Assembly: GCA_019802505.1 (NCBI GenBank) | Contig: JAFMOC010000003.1 | Location: 4,716,001 to 4,780,000 of the forward strand | Length of the DNA stretch: 64,000 nt | Direction of reading: 5' to 3' | From: Corydoras sp. C115 | Lineage: Eukaryota > Chordata > Actinopteri > Siluriformes > Callichthyidae | Shown here: positions 53,281-64,000 of the stretch, piece by piece | How the letters are laid out: each line of letters starts with the position of its first letter | Position numbering within the stretch: position 1 is the first letter of the stretch | Notes under the pieces: model-generated | The model's input: only the letters and a program-made list of their open reading frames with translations | What the model was told of the DNA's origin: nothing | The model's database searches: none | Made by a program: the position numbers and the translations under genes

Positions 53281-55017
53281 GTTACATTGGTACAATAAGT
53301 TACTATAAATTTAGTAACTGTTTCACTGTATGCAAAATTATTTTTCTTTTAAAAAAAGTATTCCTAAAAAGTCCCGGAGGAAGGCCATTAACTATAATAG
53401 TATTACTGTAAGAGAAATAAGAGAGTCTTCAAAACATGACATAATCTCTGTGTACTTGCTTTGATTAAAAAATAGTCTGTACATATTAAAACAATACAAT
53501 TTTAAACTGCATTATTAAGAAAATATGATTTTAGAGGGAGTTTAGCCTTTGAGATATAGGTTAAAAATGTGATTATGCTTGTCCGACTTGGCAGCTCCAT
53601 AACAGCCTTCAGCTATAATGGTGAAGTCGTACTCATTTTTGTGTGGGCATGTATTTACATAAAAATGTCTTTGCCTTGTAGATCAGATTAAAGAGACAGA
53701 CACTGACTTGTCCTTGCCTGATCAGAAATGTGTATTTTAGTCTGTGTCTTTAATGTGCTGATTTATGGAACCTGTATTTGAAAACCACATATTTTAAGTG
53801 AGTTTACTGAACCTGCCAGAGGTGCTTTTCTTCCTGGATATGACAGGGTGAATGCAGATGCTGCGCATATTTATTAAATGCTAGAACTGCAGAGAAATGT
53901 TTCATTAGGCTAGTGGCTAGATTTAAAGCCTGAATATTTCTTAAATAAACTGAAGTTTTTTTCCAGCTGCTGCAGTATGCATAAATTTATGTTATTGGAT
54001 ACAGATTCTTAATAAATATTTAATGCTTTCATTTTCAGTAAACACTCATCCATAATGTAATCGTTGAACATCTGGGGAACACTGGAAAAAAAAAACTGTT
54101 CTCATTCAGAATCTAGTGTATTCAATCGACAAGTAGGTTTTAAAGCCCTGGTAACACCATCGTCCACCAGAAACCATGATAAGCCATTTTACATGTTCAG
54201 TCATATATTCATTTTCTAAAGCACTTTGTGTGAAAGTTTTTGAAGACCCTCCCGGTACTCATTATGGGAAATTATGGGAAAACACTCAAGACAAGTTGGC
54301 AGTTCATTGCAGGGCAGACACACAGACAAGCACACTCATGCATACATTAACACTTAAGGCAATTACGTATCTCCAGTTTGCCTACTAGAATGTTTTTGGG
54401 CTGTAGCAAAAATCAGTTTTCAGAGAAAATCCACAGAGACTTAGGGAAAACAAACTAACTAACAAGCTTGTCTAAGCTCCTATTTAAAAAAAACTTCTAT
54501 TGAAAATTATATTTTCTTTGTACTTTTCAATCTAATGTAATTGCATCTTGAGCAAGCTTTTATTGGACTTCCAGAGCTGTTTTAGGAAAGGTGTAAGCAT
54601 TTCTTGCTGTGCAATTTTCTTGTTATAAATAAGGCTGCAGACTTGTTTTTCCGATTTTGAATGCATACAGCATGTTATTGCAGATAATAAATGTATCTGG
54701 ACATTAAAGGTATACACGTGTAAATAAGTGTGAAGGGCATTTTTAATAGTAAAATAACATGTCCACATATTGCTCAAATGTGTTAAAGAAAACTTGAATA
54801 TACACTAATTCTTGCTCATAAAACGGGTTGTCAAAATCCTTCCTTCTGTAACTCTATTTACATACCATGTAGGCCACATATTTTTTTCCTTTATACTTGA
54901 GCTTGTTCATACTGTGTTGTTTAGATGTGAAAGGTTATAGAAAAGTTTTATGTTTTTAACTCATGGGGTTCGTCAGTATAATCCGGCAAATGAAATGGAA
55001 TCTGCACAAAATTAGTG
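53281..55017. other. AT-rich intronic stretch, no feature seen
   Basis: No exon with homology to the PDZ or linker part of RGS3 and no recognisable repeat apart from a faint SINE-like trace near 54.26-54.45 kb. Confidence 0.5.
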
Positions 55018-55315
55018 AAGAGTGGTTAGCACGTTCACCTTTCAGCACTGGGTGAAGTTTCCAAGCTCTTTTTGTGTCTGCGTGGGTTTTCTTTAGGTCC
55101 TCCAGTTTCCCACATTCCAAAAACTAATTTGCCCTATGAAAACTAATTGTCCTATCTAAATTACCCCTATATAGTGTGTGTGTGCATCTGTGTGTGTGCC
55201 CAGCGATAGATTGGCGCTTTGTCCGGGGTTCATCTGCCAAGCGCCCAAAACCCTGGATGGGCATGGAGAAACCCCCCTCATGACCCTAGTCCCTATTATA
55301 GGCATAGGTGAAGTT
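55018..55315 (+). mobile_element. tRNA-derived SINE, diverged
   Basis: Head reduced to GTGGTTAGCACGTTCACC; body diverged; tail ends near GAAGTTAATGAGATGAGATG. Confidence 0.8.
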
Positions 55316-56690
55316 AATGAGATGAGATGTGTAAGCAGTTCAGACTACAAAATAAATATTTATGGTAAAACGTAATCTGCTTTATTAGCTTAATATTACA
55401 ATGTTTAAATCTAGCTCAGTCTGCAATATAAGCTTAATAACATAGTTCCAAATGTATGATGTATGCATAATGAACTTAATGATAATATACAGGGTTTAAA
55501 TAGTTTTTATTTCTGTCAGTGTTATGAGTTTATTACACATGGGTGCATCGCAGCCTGTAATATTAATCAACTATAATTTATTAAAAACAAATTTAACTCT
55601 GTGTGTACAGCAAAGTTAATATTATAAACATAATTACTGTATATGACAATCCTAGACCACCTTTGAATGTGATTTAAGTGATTGGATCTTTATGTCTTTG
55701 GTGCATTTTGAAATCGTTACCTCCATTTTGTCCTGTCCATTTGTGACTGGGCTAGTTATTAGTTCCATGTCTGAACAGACCCCCATTGTTTAAAAATTTT
55801 ATGGAAAATCTTTTTTTTATATAATGTTGATTAAATAAAACTATATTGTTACTATTCTAGAATTTAACACATGTATCTGATTTTAAAAATAGTGGAACAT
55901 CTTAACAAAAGTTAATTTTGTCTCTTTATGCTCTTACTCTAATGTGGACTAATGTAAATTAAAATCAAATCAAATTTTATAAAACAACTGTAATTACAAG
56001 ACAATAAATAAATAAAATAATCAAAATGTGTGAATTCTTGATGAGGCTTTTATGGATTTTTTTGTGACAGATTGTATAATATGCATTACTTCTCTTTTCA
56101 TGTCAGTCTTTATAATACACTGTGTCATTTGGCATCTAGTAGAATGTAGGGCAACTGGGTGCTTTTACAGACTCATTGACATGAATATAGACTGCTGCTC
56201 TCCCAGAATCCAGAGACTGTCACAGTTGCCTTTCAATCCACTAACCTGGTCCATAGTTATGTAAGCTTCTAGCTTTCATTTGTTCTTTGCTCTGTGTGAT
56301 CCACTGGAATAGCTGTTTATAATCACAAATGCTGTAAATATAATTCTCTCCAATAGATCTGAAATAAACACTTAGTGTACTAAATGAACAGGCAAGTAAA
56401 TAGCTGTTTTTATGCAAACACTTAACGTCTACTTGTATTACTGTACAAGATTAGACATAAGATATAATCATAAAAGACCTAAAAGACCTTTATATACCAG
56501 ATTGACTTACAGAAGTGAAAATGATTTGTCAGACAGGCAGCGTTGTGATACTATACTGTATATATATAAACACTTATATATCAGAACACTTGTCAAACAG
56601 TTGTATTGTTTTTCTATTACCAGTCACATACACTGCTTGAATATTTCTGATCATTGCATTTTGCACAACAAAATTCAAAGAATGTTCGAA
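55316..56690. other. AT-rich stretch, no feature seen
   Basis: Several ORFs of 60-100 codons without motif, codon bias or splice context. Treated as non-coding. Confidence 0.5.
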
Positions 56691-56695
56691 CCTGC

Positions 56696-56833
56696 AGGCG
56701 GCATGATGGCTTAGTGGTTAGCATGTTCACCTCTCAGTGCTAGGGATTCCCCGTTCAAATCCCAATCTGGGTGGAGTTTTCATTTCTCCCTGCGCCTTGT
56801 GTCCGAAAAGTTCTCCCTTGGACGGGCATGGGG

Positions 56834-56869
<36 letters not shown>

Positions 56870-56920
56870 CGACCCTAGTTTATAGAATTACACGGAAGAT
56901 AATGGATGGATGGATGGGTT
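56696..56920 (+). mobile_element. tRNA-derived SINE with internal deletion and a C run
   Basis: Head GGCGGCATGATGGCTTAGTG; the central body is deleted. A run of about 31 C (56838-56868) replaces the usual short C stretch before GCGACCCTAG. (GGAT)n tail. GAACCTG flanks both sides. Confidence 0.88.
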
Positions 56921-58300
56921 GAACCTGTCAGTGTAATTTGTGCACTTTATGGTGTTTAATTAGACACAGATCTTCAAGTTTTACAGATACCATATATGTT
57001 TAAAGCTTTAAAAGAATATTTTTCAGCTAAATTATATAATTAAATCTTTATAAAAAAAAGACATTTGAACTTATTAATTAACATATTAATTGTTTGTTAC
57101 CGCACATGTCATCTAAGAATTTGCTTCTCTGAGTTGTGATGCTCTTTACCAAATGCTCTGGACAGGACTCAAAGCCAATTCCAGTAATTGAGAATTACAT
57201 GTAGGTCACCTGAAAAAAATAAAATGCTTCTCAGTCTAACTCTGGGTGAGGTAAGTTTAGCAAGTGCAGCTCTGATTAGTGCCAAAAAAAAAAGAAAGTG
57301 AGCAAGTGATTTGATTTTGGAGAAATGCTGAGGGACAGCTATCTTGGGTGGTTATTTTCATCGTAAGTTGTTTTCTTTAATAACATGTTTGTGTTAAGAT
57401 ATACCTATTTATCTAATTATTTGTTTATTATGATTTAATTTTTTACAGCACTAACAGTGTTATTTATGTGTCATTATACTATTTATTATATTTATTCAGA
57501 AGGTTGAATTGACTATCATCACATTATTCAGTAGTAGCACCTCAGTTGATTTGATGCAGCAGCAGTAAGCTTCCTCTAGCCATATGCATAAAAGTAGAAT
57601 GTAACCTTGTCATTTTGGTCAGTGTGCTATGGTCTGCTGCATAATCCTTCTGGCATAATGCACACAGTCACGCACCGCCTGTAGCACTGCCAGGCTTTTC
57701 TCTGTACTTGTGTATGTATGTCTGGGTGTGTACTACTACTACTGCCTTTTCTGCACTTATCTATTCTTTAGAACATCAGGGTGTAAACATTGAACCATTC
57801 ACTCATTGTTTATTTAGTGGTGTGGATCATGTTTTTAGTTGGTTAGAGTGGTGAACTCTTTAGTAAACATTAAACCATTCACTTGTGGCTAATTCAGTGT
57901 TGTGAATTATTCCTAAATTAATTAATTAGTAATATAAAGTGAATTTAAATTAATTGATTATTACTAATTATTGTCAATAGTGTGTGGTGCAACAAGATCC
58001 AGGTGGTATGCTGTGGATGTAAAAGGGATGTTAATAAACACAATAAATACATTTGTAAATGATCTAAATAACAGTGTTTATTGATGTCTATATTGTGTGA
58101 TGGATGATACCTGGACATAAGGCTTATTGAGCATCAAAGAATTGTGTTCAAAGAAAGCAGACCATATTTGTGTACAACAGAATGTTGTCTCATATGGTGA
58201 AATGTCTAAAATGCAAAAAAAATGTCCTCTGAGGTTTGGAAAAGTAATCAAGGGATCTATTTTGTGTACTCTGCTTACACACAGAGGAATTGGTTCTTTA
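56921..58300. other. AT-rich stretch, no feature seen
   Basis: TCTCAG...GAGGTAAG at 57229-57252 looks like splice sites but encloses only about 16 bases. No other signal. Confidence 0.5.
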
Positions 58301-58440
58301 AATTTAACCCATCCGTGCAGTGAAACACACACACATAGACAGAATAGTGAAGTGAGCACACAAGCCTGGAGCGGTGAGCAACCCTGTACACAGTGCCCAG
58401 AGAGTAATTAGGTCCCTTCCCCAAGAGCACTTTAGTTCAC
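58300..58440 (-). repeat. SINE, second family, reverse copy
   Basis: TTTAACCCATCCGTGCAGTG ... GGAGCGGTGAGCAACCCTGT, the reverse complement of the 240-380 region. Confidence 0.65.
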
Positions 58441-58818
58441 AAGAAAATTAGAAAATGCAGTCTGCAGGACAATCTATCTGTGACTATAAGGACAATGTTG
58501 AAACAATGGGACATTAGAGCAATAAATGATAAAAGCAATGAATATGTGAAACGATTGGTGAATGGAAAAAAGAAAGGGTATGTGTTTTTTGAGACTGACA
58601 GATATTCTTTAATAATCTATTTAGGTTTTTCACAATGTCTCTTATCAATAATGACTAGTCAGAAGTCGCCAGATTTTTCCTGGGTGACCCAAATTAGTGG
58701 TCCCAAGTATTCAATTGGTCCCAAACAGGCTCCAGGTCTTAGCTGTTAGACAGACAGTAACTGATGACTTGCTTGCGAGCATTTTTCGTCTCTTCATCAA
58801 TTCTTTTTAAAATGCAGG

Positions 58819-59386
58819 TGATGTTCACCTTAAAAAAGAATTCTCTCCTTTGAAAGATTTGAGAAGTGACATCAACCATGTGTGCTTCAACTCTGGACAC
58901 ACTGACCAAAAAACTTGATGAAAAAGAGAAACCAATGCAAGTTTTTGTAGTTGGTGAGGATCAAAAAAGGATGATCGCCTCTTTGAGCCAATGATTCACC
59001 CTGAAAAGAATGTGAACTGCCTATTTAATTTTGAACTCACTGTTAACATAACTTTTAGGGATATGTAAGACAGAACCCGGCAGATTCCAAATATATACCG
59101 TGGAGAAAGGTCTTCAGTATCTCCAAGGAAATGTGTAAATGCTGAGTGATGTTTCTGTGGATAAAATTTCCCTCAGCATCAAAATCGATTAGACCTGACA
59201 TGTAATAATTATGTTGAAATTACATAACATACTGTGGTGACCGCATGGTGTCCACCATTATGAGGGGTATGGCGTCCACGTGCACCTGCCATGTTGGAGT
59301 AAAAGGGGACTGATTTCCCACCAGCCCTGTAGTTCCCTATGTGCGTTGCGGTTGCAGGAGATATAAGGGGGCGCGGTTGCACCTTT

Positions 59387-59426
<40 letters not shown>

Positions 59427-59572
59427 AGGTTACTCTTATGTAGTTCTAATGATGTTTTAAAGGACATCTGTTCATGATGGCAAACCAGGTTGTGGTGTCT
59501 TCCTTACCGTGGAACAATACAAGACTAAAGAAATTGTTTCAAAACTGTTGGAAGGTGGCATCTGAGACAAAC
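58819..59572 (+). pseudogene. Possible decayed coding sequence of unknown family
   Basis: Several short open stretches with codon-like composition follow each other, separated by stops and frame changes: DVHLKKEFSPLKDLRSDINH (58819 on), LDEKEKPMQVFVVGEDQKR (58915 on), FEPMIHPEKNVNCLFNFELT (about 58980 on), and HDGKPGCGVFLTVEQYKTKE (about 59470 on). I do not recognise the family. A broken retrocopy, an old exon cluster or chance are all possible. Confidence 0.3.
59390..59423. repeat. (GT)n microsatellite
   Basis: About 16 GT units. It follows a GC-richer stretch containing GGAGATATAAGGGGG near 59357. Confidence 0.93.
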
Positions 59573-59989
59573 CTGTCACATAAAATATGATAAGAACTTA
59601 TAATAAAATATTCCACAATACATGCACAGGCCCTTATTACACATGTAAAGCCTTCCCTCCAATGACAAGTGAAAAAAGTCATACATGGGTTCCAGTGTGT
59701 AGTCTGTACTGGGATCCCTGCAACTGGACACCATCCATCCATCCATTATCTTCCGCTTGTCTGGGGTTCTGGTCGCGGGGGCAGCAACCGAAGTAGGGAG
59801 AACTGGACACAAACGGTTAAAATATCTGACATGTATTTGGTTGATTTTCCTTGGTTTCCTTTCATGTGGTAGTTGCTCCAGGTGGATGGATACTATAAGA
59901 AGTTGATCTAACACTGTTCTGACATCCTTATGTACCTACTTGTGCAAGTCTACAGTTACATTCTGCAGTCCATCTTTATTCACTTTACT

Positions 59990-60346
59990 CTGTTCTCTGA
60001 TGATCAGGACCCCCGCACTGCAGGTATTATTAGGGTGGTGGATGATGGTATGAGTGGATCAGACACCTGTATGTCTTGATTGGTGTACTGTTGTCTGTCC
60101 AGCAGGACTGCTGTGTCTGGTCCACTAATACCAGCACAACACACACTAACACCACCACCGCCATGTCAATATCACTGCAGTACTGAAAATTATCAACCAT
60201 ATGCAATATGTATATATGCATAAAACAATATGCAAAGGAATAGATGGACTACAGTCTGTTATTGTAGAACTACAAAGTTCATCTGTGTGAGCAGCCGAAC
60301 TATAACACACTGAGGAGGTGTACCTGTGGCCGGTGAGTAGATATTG
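59990..60346 (+). repeat. Non-autonomous Tc1/mariner (MITE-like) relic
   Basis: The right end GGTGTACCTGTGGCCGGTGAGTA matches the terminal repeat of the 15257-16479 element. The inside has no ORF but carries CACTAATACCAGCACAACAC and AACACCACCACCGCCATGTC, as in short fish Tc1-derived elements. The left end is not clear. Confidence 0.55.
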
Positions 60347-61111
60347 CTGGTGAGATTTTACTAAGATAAGTAAACTTGACGAACTACGAGCTTAGATAAC
60401 AATAATACGTACTTCAGAAGCTTAAACCTGTTCATTTTGACCTTGTTTCCTTCAATGCACAGTCTTCGTGTTCATGCTAGACAGTGCTTCCTTCTCCAAA
60501 GTGTGCATTGTTCATTTATTTGCATATTTTGAGTGCCTGGCACTGCTTTAAACAGCCAACTTATCATATTTTTCCCCTGACTACAAAAGATAAGTGTGAC
60601 CCAGGAGAGATTTAATCACAGTACTGTACACTGCTGGATCGAATCCTAATGTTTCTTGGTGCTGTTATGCTGAGTGTTTATGTTTAATCTCCTGTTTAAC
60701 CTTCATTGCATGGTTTCATTTGCTGACTAGGGACCTGTTTAAATAACCATGGGGCTTGATTGTGTTTGAAAATGTCAAGTGTTGAACAGCATGTCTGTTG
60801 CTGGCTCATCAAGTGGCATAATGACAGGAGCTAAGTCAGGCTAAAGAGCTCCCAGAATGCACCATCTCTGGTTTAGTTGTACTTGACTTGTATGGTCATT
60901 CAAAGGGTAACTGTGGCTTTCAGGGATTGAAACAGTCAGACTCTGGGGCATCTGTAATGCAGATATGACCTTTCCCAAATCTTTCATGTGGGGTGTAGTA
61001 TATGTAGTGTGTGTTTAGTATAGTTTAGAGAGTACAGACTTTAAAATCATTTTATTTGGCTGCGGACAATATGACTTTTGCAATGGGTTTCTGATTTAAC
61101 AAAATCAGATG

Positions 61112-61260
61112 CATTTACATTTGCATTACATTTAGTCATTTAGCAGACGCTTTTATCCAAAGCGACTTACAAATGAGAACACCACAAGTCAGAAGCCATG
61201 GAGAAAACCAACTATACTGTAAAATCATCAAACCTGAATGTTATTCGATGCTGCGCCCCC

Positions 61261-61292
<32 letters not shown>

Positions 61293-62196
61293 TTTCCCTT
61301 CTACAACAGGTATTTGTTAAAGAGATGCGTCTTAAGTAGTTTCTTAAATCTTTTTAGTGATTCTGCCTTACGGACAGAGTTGGGAAGATCGTTCCACTAT
61401 TTTGCAGTGGTGAACGCCACGGAGTGAGAATTAGCTCCTCGGTGAGGTGGAATCGCCAGGCGACAATCATCACTGGAGCGAAGTGAACGAGTCGGAGTGA
61501 AAAGATAGAGTGAAGGTAGGAGGGGGAAGATCCAGAAATGTTTCTGTATGCCAGAGTCAGTGACTTGTACTGAATGCGAGCAGCTACAGGAAGCTAATGG
61601 AGGGAAGTGTGTAATGGAGTGACATGAGTTCGCTTGGGCTGGTTAAACACAAGTCGGGCTGCAGAGTTTTGAATTAGCTGAAGAGGTCTGATTGTGGAAG
61701 CTGGGATACCGGCAAGTAGTGCATTACAATAATCAAGCCGGGATAAGACTAGGGCTTGAACAAGAAGTTGGGTAGCATGTTCAGTCAAAAAGGGTATGAT
61801 CTTCCTTATGTTGTAAAGGAATCTACAAGAACGGGCGGTTTTGATAACATGATCAGAGAGTTTAAGGTGGGAGTCTATTGTGAAACCAAGGTTCCGGACC
61901 GAATCGGTTGGGGAGATTGTGGAGCCATCAATTTGGAAGGTCAGGTTGTGATGGATTGAGGGTTTAGCTGGGATAATGAGAAGCTCTGTTTTTTCTAAGT
62001 TTAATTTGAGATGACGGGCCTTCATCCAGACAGATATGTCGGTGAGGCAGGCAGATACCCGATTTGAGATGGTGGTGTCATCAGGGGCAAAAGACAGATG
62101 AAGTTGAGTGTCATCAGCATAGCAGTGGTAAGAGAAACCATGCGCCTGGATGACTGTGCTCAGTGATGTCATGTAAAGTGAGAAGAGGAGAGGATT
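61112..62196 (-). mobile_element. L2-type LINE, 5'-truncated copy with RT domain
   Basis: The minus-strand 3' tail is at 61112-61175, followed by a homopolymer stretch (C run 61256-61268, T run 61269-61295). The coding part reads upward on the minus strand. 1.1 kb long; the 5' end stops abruptly at about 62196, the usual result of incomplete reverse transcription. Confidence 0.9.
61594..62172 (-). pseudogene. L2-type reverse transcriptase fragment, 192 codons open
   Basis: RT catalytic motif YADDTQL near the N terminus of the open stretch, then LNLEKTELLII, VRNLGFTIDSHLKLSDHV and LSRLDYCNALLAGIP, ending in FNQPKRTHVTPLHTSLH. A stop then separates it from the final part (61300-61590), which is still recognisable. 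It lacks the endonuclease and the N-terminal half of RT, so it cannot be autonomous. Confidence 0.88.
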
Positions 62197-62202
62197 TTAT
62201 AG

Positions 62203-62312
62203 TCATTTAACAGAAACTTTTATCCAAAACGACTTACAATTAAAAACAACACAAGTCATTAATTATGGAAAAACCAGCTACACTGCAGAATTATCAAACC
62301 TTATCATTATCC
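62203..62312 (-). mobile_element. L2-type 3' tail, left part (split by a SINE)
   Basis: A second, older L2 3' tail: AGTCATTTAACAGAAACTTT ... ACTGCAGAATTATCAAACC. It continues after the SINE at 62665 (TATCCTGCACCCCCCTTTTT, then ATAGATCAGGTGTTTGTAAA). Confidence 0.8.
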
Positions 62313-62654
62313 CGGCGGCACGGTGTATTAGTGGTTGGCACATTCGCCTCTCAGTGCTGGGGATTCCCAGTTTGAATCCCAATCTGAGTGGAGTTTCCAT
62401 GTTGTCCTTGTGTCTGCGTGTGTTTTCTCCAGGTTCTCTGGTTTCCTCCCACAGTCCAAAAACATGGATCAAGGTAAATTGAATGCTCTAAATTGCCCCA
62501 TATAGCGTGTGTCTGTGTGAGTGAGTGTGTGCCCAGCGATAGATTGGCGCCCTGTCCTGGCTGTATCTGCCCAGTGCCTGAAACGATCTCAATTGGATAG
62601 GCATGGGGAACCCCCCGTGACCCTAGTAGAGGATTAAGGAGAAGATAATGGATG
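62313..62654 (+). mobile_element. tRNA-derived SINE nested in an L2 tail
   Basis: Full-length copy flanked by ATCATTATCC (62303-62312 and 62655-62664). L2 sequence resumes directly on the right. Confidence 0.93.
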
Positions 62655-62844
62655 ATCATTATCCTATCCTGCACCCCCCTTTTTTAAAAATAGATCAGGT
62701 GTTTGTAAAAGAGATCATTTATGCGAGATGTTAATCTGTTCTTGGAGCTGTTTTATATTAGTCACAGCTAACATATTGCGTTATCCCACAATGTAACTTT
62801 AGCTCAATCAGATGATCAAGCAGAATGAGAAACATCTCATTCTG

Positions 62845-63058
62845 TCCACAGCCAAAAACATGGATTCAAGGTAAATCGAATGCTCTAATTTGCCCCAAAT
62901 AGTGTGTTTGTGCATGTGTTTGTGTGAGTGAGTGTGACAATCAATGGATTGATGCACTATCCTGGATTTATCTGTCCAGTGCCTAAAACATTCTCTCCTG
63001 GGTGGGCATGATGCCCCTGCAGCCCTAGTAGAGGATTAATTGGAAGATAATGAATGAA
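62845..63058 (+). repeat. SINE, 5'-truncated old copy
   Basis: Starts in the body (CTGTCCACAGCCAAAAACAT) and ends with GGAAGATAATGAATGAATC. The head is absent. Confidence 0.75.
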
Positions 63059-64000
63059 TCAAACAAAAGTGTTAACAAAACTCTCCCATCATATTAAAAA
63101 AAACACAGATTTTTCACAACCTAAAAAGAGTATAAGATGTGTAGTCATTTTAATCAATTAGTCCCTTTAGGTAGATTCCGATTACAGTGTCATTGTAATT
63201 TACCACGTTGACTGTCACAGATTATAAAGGTGAACTCAGACCGTTTGTCATCAAATTCAATTAATAACCATTTGTTGGTTAGGGGTTCATAGCCAGCTTG
63301 GGGCCCGAGGCAATTGATTAGTTTGCTTGCCCTGTTGCAACAGGTCTGGTTACCACATACTTGATTACTCAGGTCAAAAGTAGTACCCACAGTTTATGTG
63401 ATTTTAGGTGCAGCTTTAGATTCCTCCCTCTTGTTTTTTTTTTAAGATGGAGTGCTACACTCTACTTTTCCTTTGTGCTGATGTTTTTGTTGACCAAAGA
63501 AACATGAGTAAAAAAAGCGTTTTTGCAAAAAAGCATACTTTACTATGAAATAAGATACACACGTCTGCTGTACATTATGAGAAGAGATAAGCTCTGTGAT
63601 TAATTCAAATTAGTAAAGTTAATAGCATATGGCAATTAGCTTCCTGAGTCCCTATAGTGCTGAAGCAGAGAGCACTAAAACAAACAACAGTGGTTCAATT
63701 CTACATGAATAAATCTGTGTTTGTTTGAGTATAAGCACCACAAACACACACACACAAGCTAATTCATTTTTTATTTTCTGTCCAATATTATATTATATAA
63801 TCATAAAATAGCTCATGAATACTAGAACCAAGAAGAATATTTGGCCAGCTAGTACGTAGAGCCTTGTAAGACCTAGTTAAGACCTAGTGGGAATCTATGT
63901 CATACAGCATCTCAATTTCCTTACACATACTAAAGATTTTTCTCTTACCTTATCACATGGATGACAGGAGGAAGGGTTTGTTAAAATCTGCACTGTATGC
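63059..64000. other. AT-rich right end, no feature seen
   Basis: No exon, repeat family or RNA gene recognised. The next RGS3-like exon is expected beyond the window unless it was missed. Confidence 0.5.

Noticed and set aside
57229..57252. Possible RGS3-like micro-exon (TCTCAG ... GAG|GTAAGT)
   Set aside because: Only about 16 bases between the signals, with no homology to support it.
59233..59430. Possible solo LTR (TGTGGTGACC... with GATATAAGG)
   Set aside because: No matching terminal CA end, target duplication or second copy could be found in this window; the TATA-like word alone is not enough.

Overview
This is a window of teleost fish nuclear DNA. It is AT-rich, has spliced genes with GT/AG introns, and is full of fish-type repeats: tRNA-derived SINEs, L2-type LINE tails, Tc1/mariner elements and a Ty3/gypsy element. 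The amount of SINE and Tc1 sequence would fit an otophysan or siluriform fish, but the species cannot be fixed from the sequence alone. No prokaryotic features, CRISPR array or viral genome were found.

Layout. (1) 1.6-6.7 kb, plus strand: a complete hspa5 gene (BiP/GRP78, the ER-lumen Hsp70). It has a TATA promoter, a row of four CCAAT-N9-CCANN ER-stress elements, a noncoding first exon, eight coding exons (653 aa, ending KDEL) and a poly(A) signal. (2) 8.5-13.8 kb, minus strand: a complete rabepk gene (Rab9 effector with kelch repeats), seven coding exons, 348 aa, convergent with hspa5. The same neighbourhood exists in mammals. (3) 21.4 kb to beyond 50.3 kb, plus strand: seven small exons, all joining in phase, that encode the N-terminal C2-domain part of an RGS3-like protein. 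The PDZ and RGS parts are not seen and must lie beyond the window or in exons I could not recognise. (4) Mobile DNA fills much of the introns and intergenic space. There are two Tc1/mariner elements with uninterrupted transposase ORFs (15.3-16.5 kb, D-D spacing of the DD36E type; 39.6-41.2 kb, DD34E). There is a scrambled Ty3/gypsy retrotransposon (32.0-36.1 kb) nested in a SINE, with gag-pol inverted relative to its integrase and LTR parts. L2 fragments lie at 46 and 61-62.7 kb, about 28 tRNA-SINE copies are scattered through the window (many with clear target-site duplications), and there is a recurring palindromic MITE-like family.

Most notable observations: a SINE inserted exactly across a rabepk splice donor so that its target-site duplication copied the donor; a quadruple ER-stress element array in the hspa5 promoter; loss of aspartates expected for calcium binding in the RGS3-like C2 domain; the internally inverted gypsy element; and two transposons whose coding regions look undamaged. 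I see no convincing wholly new gene system.
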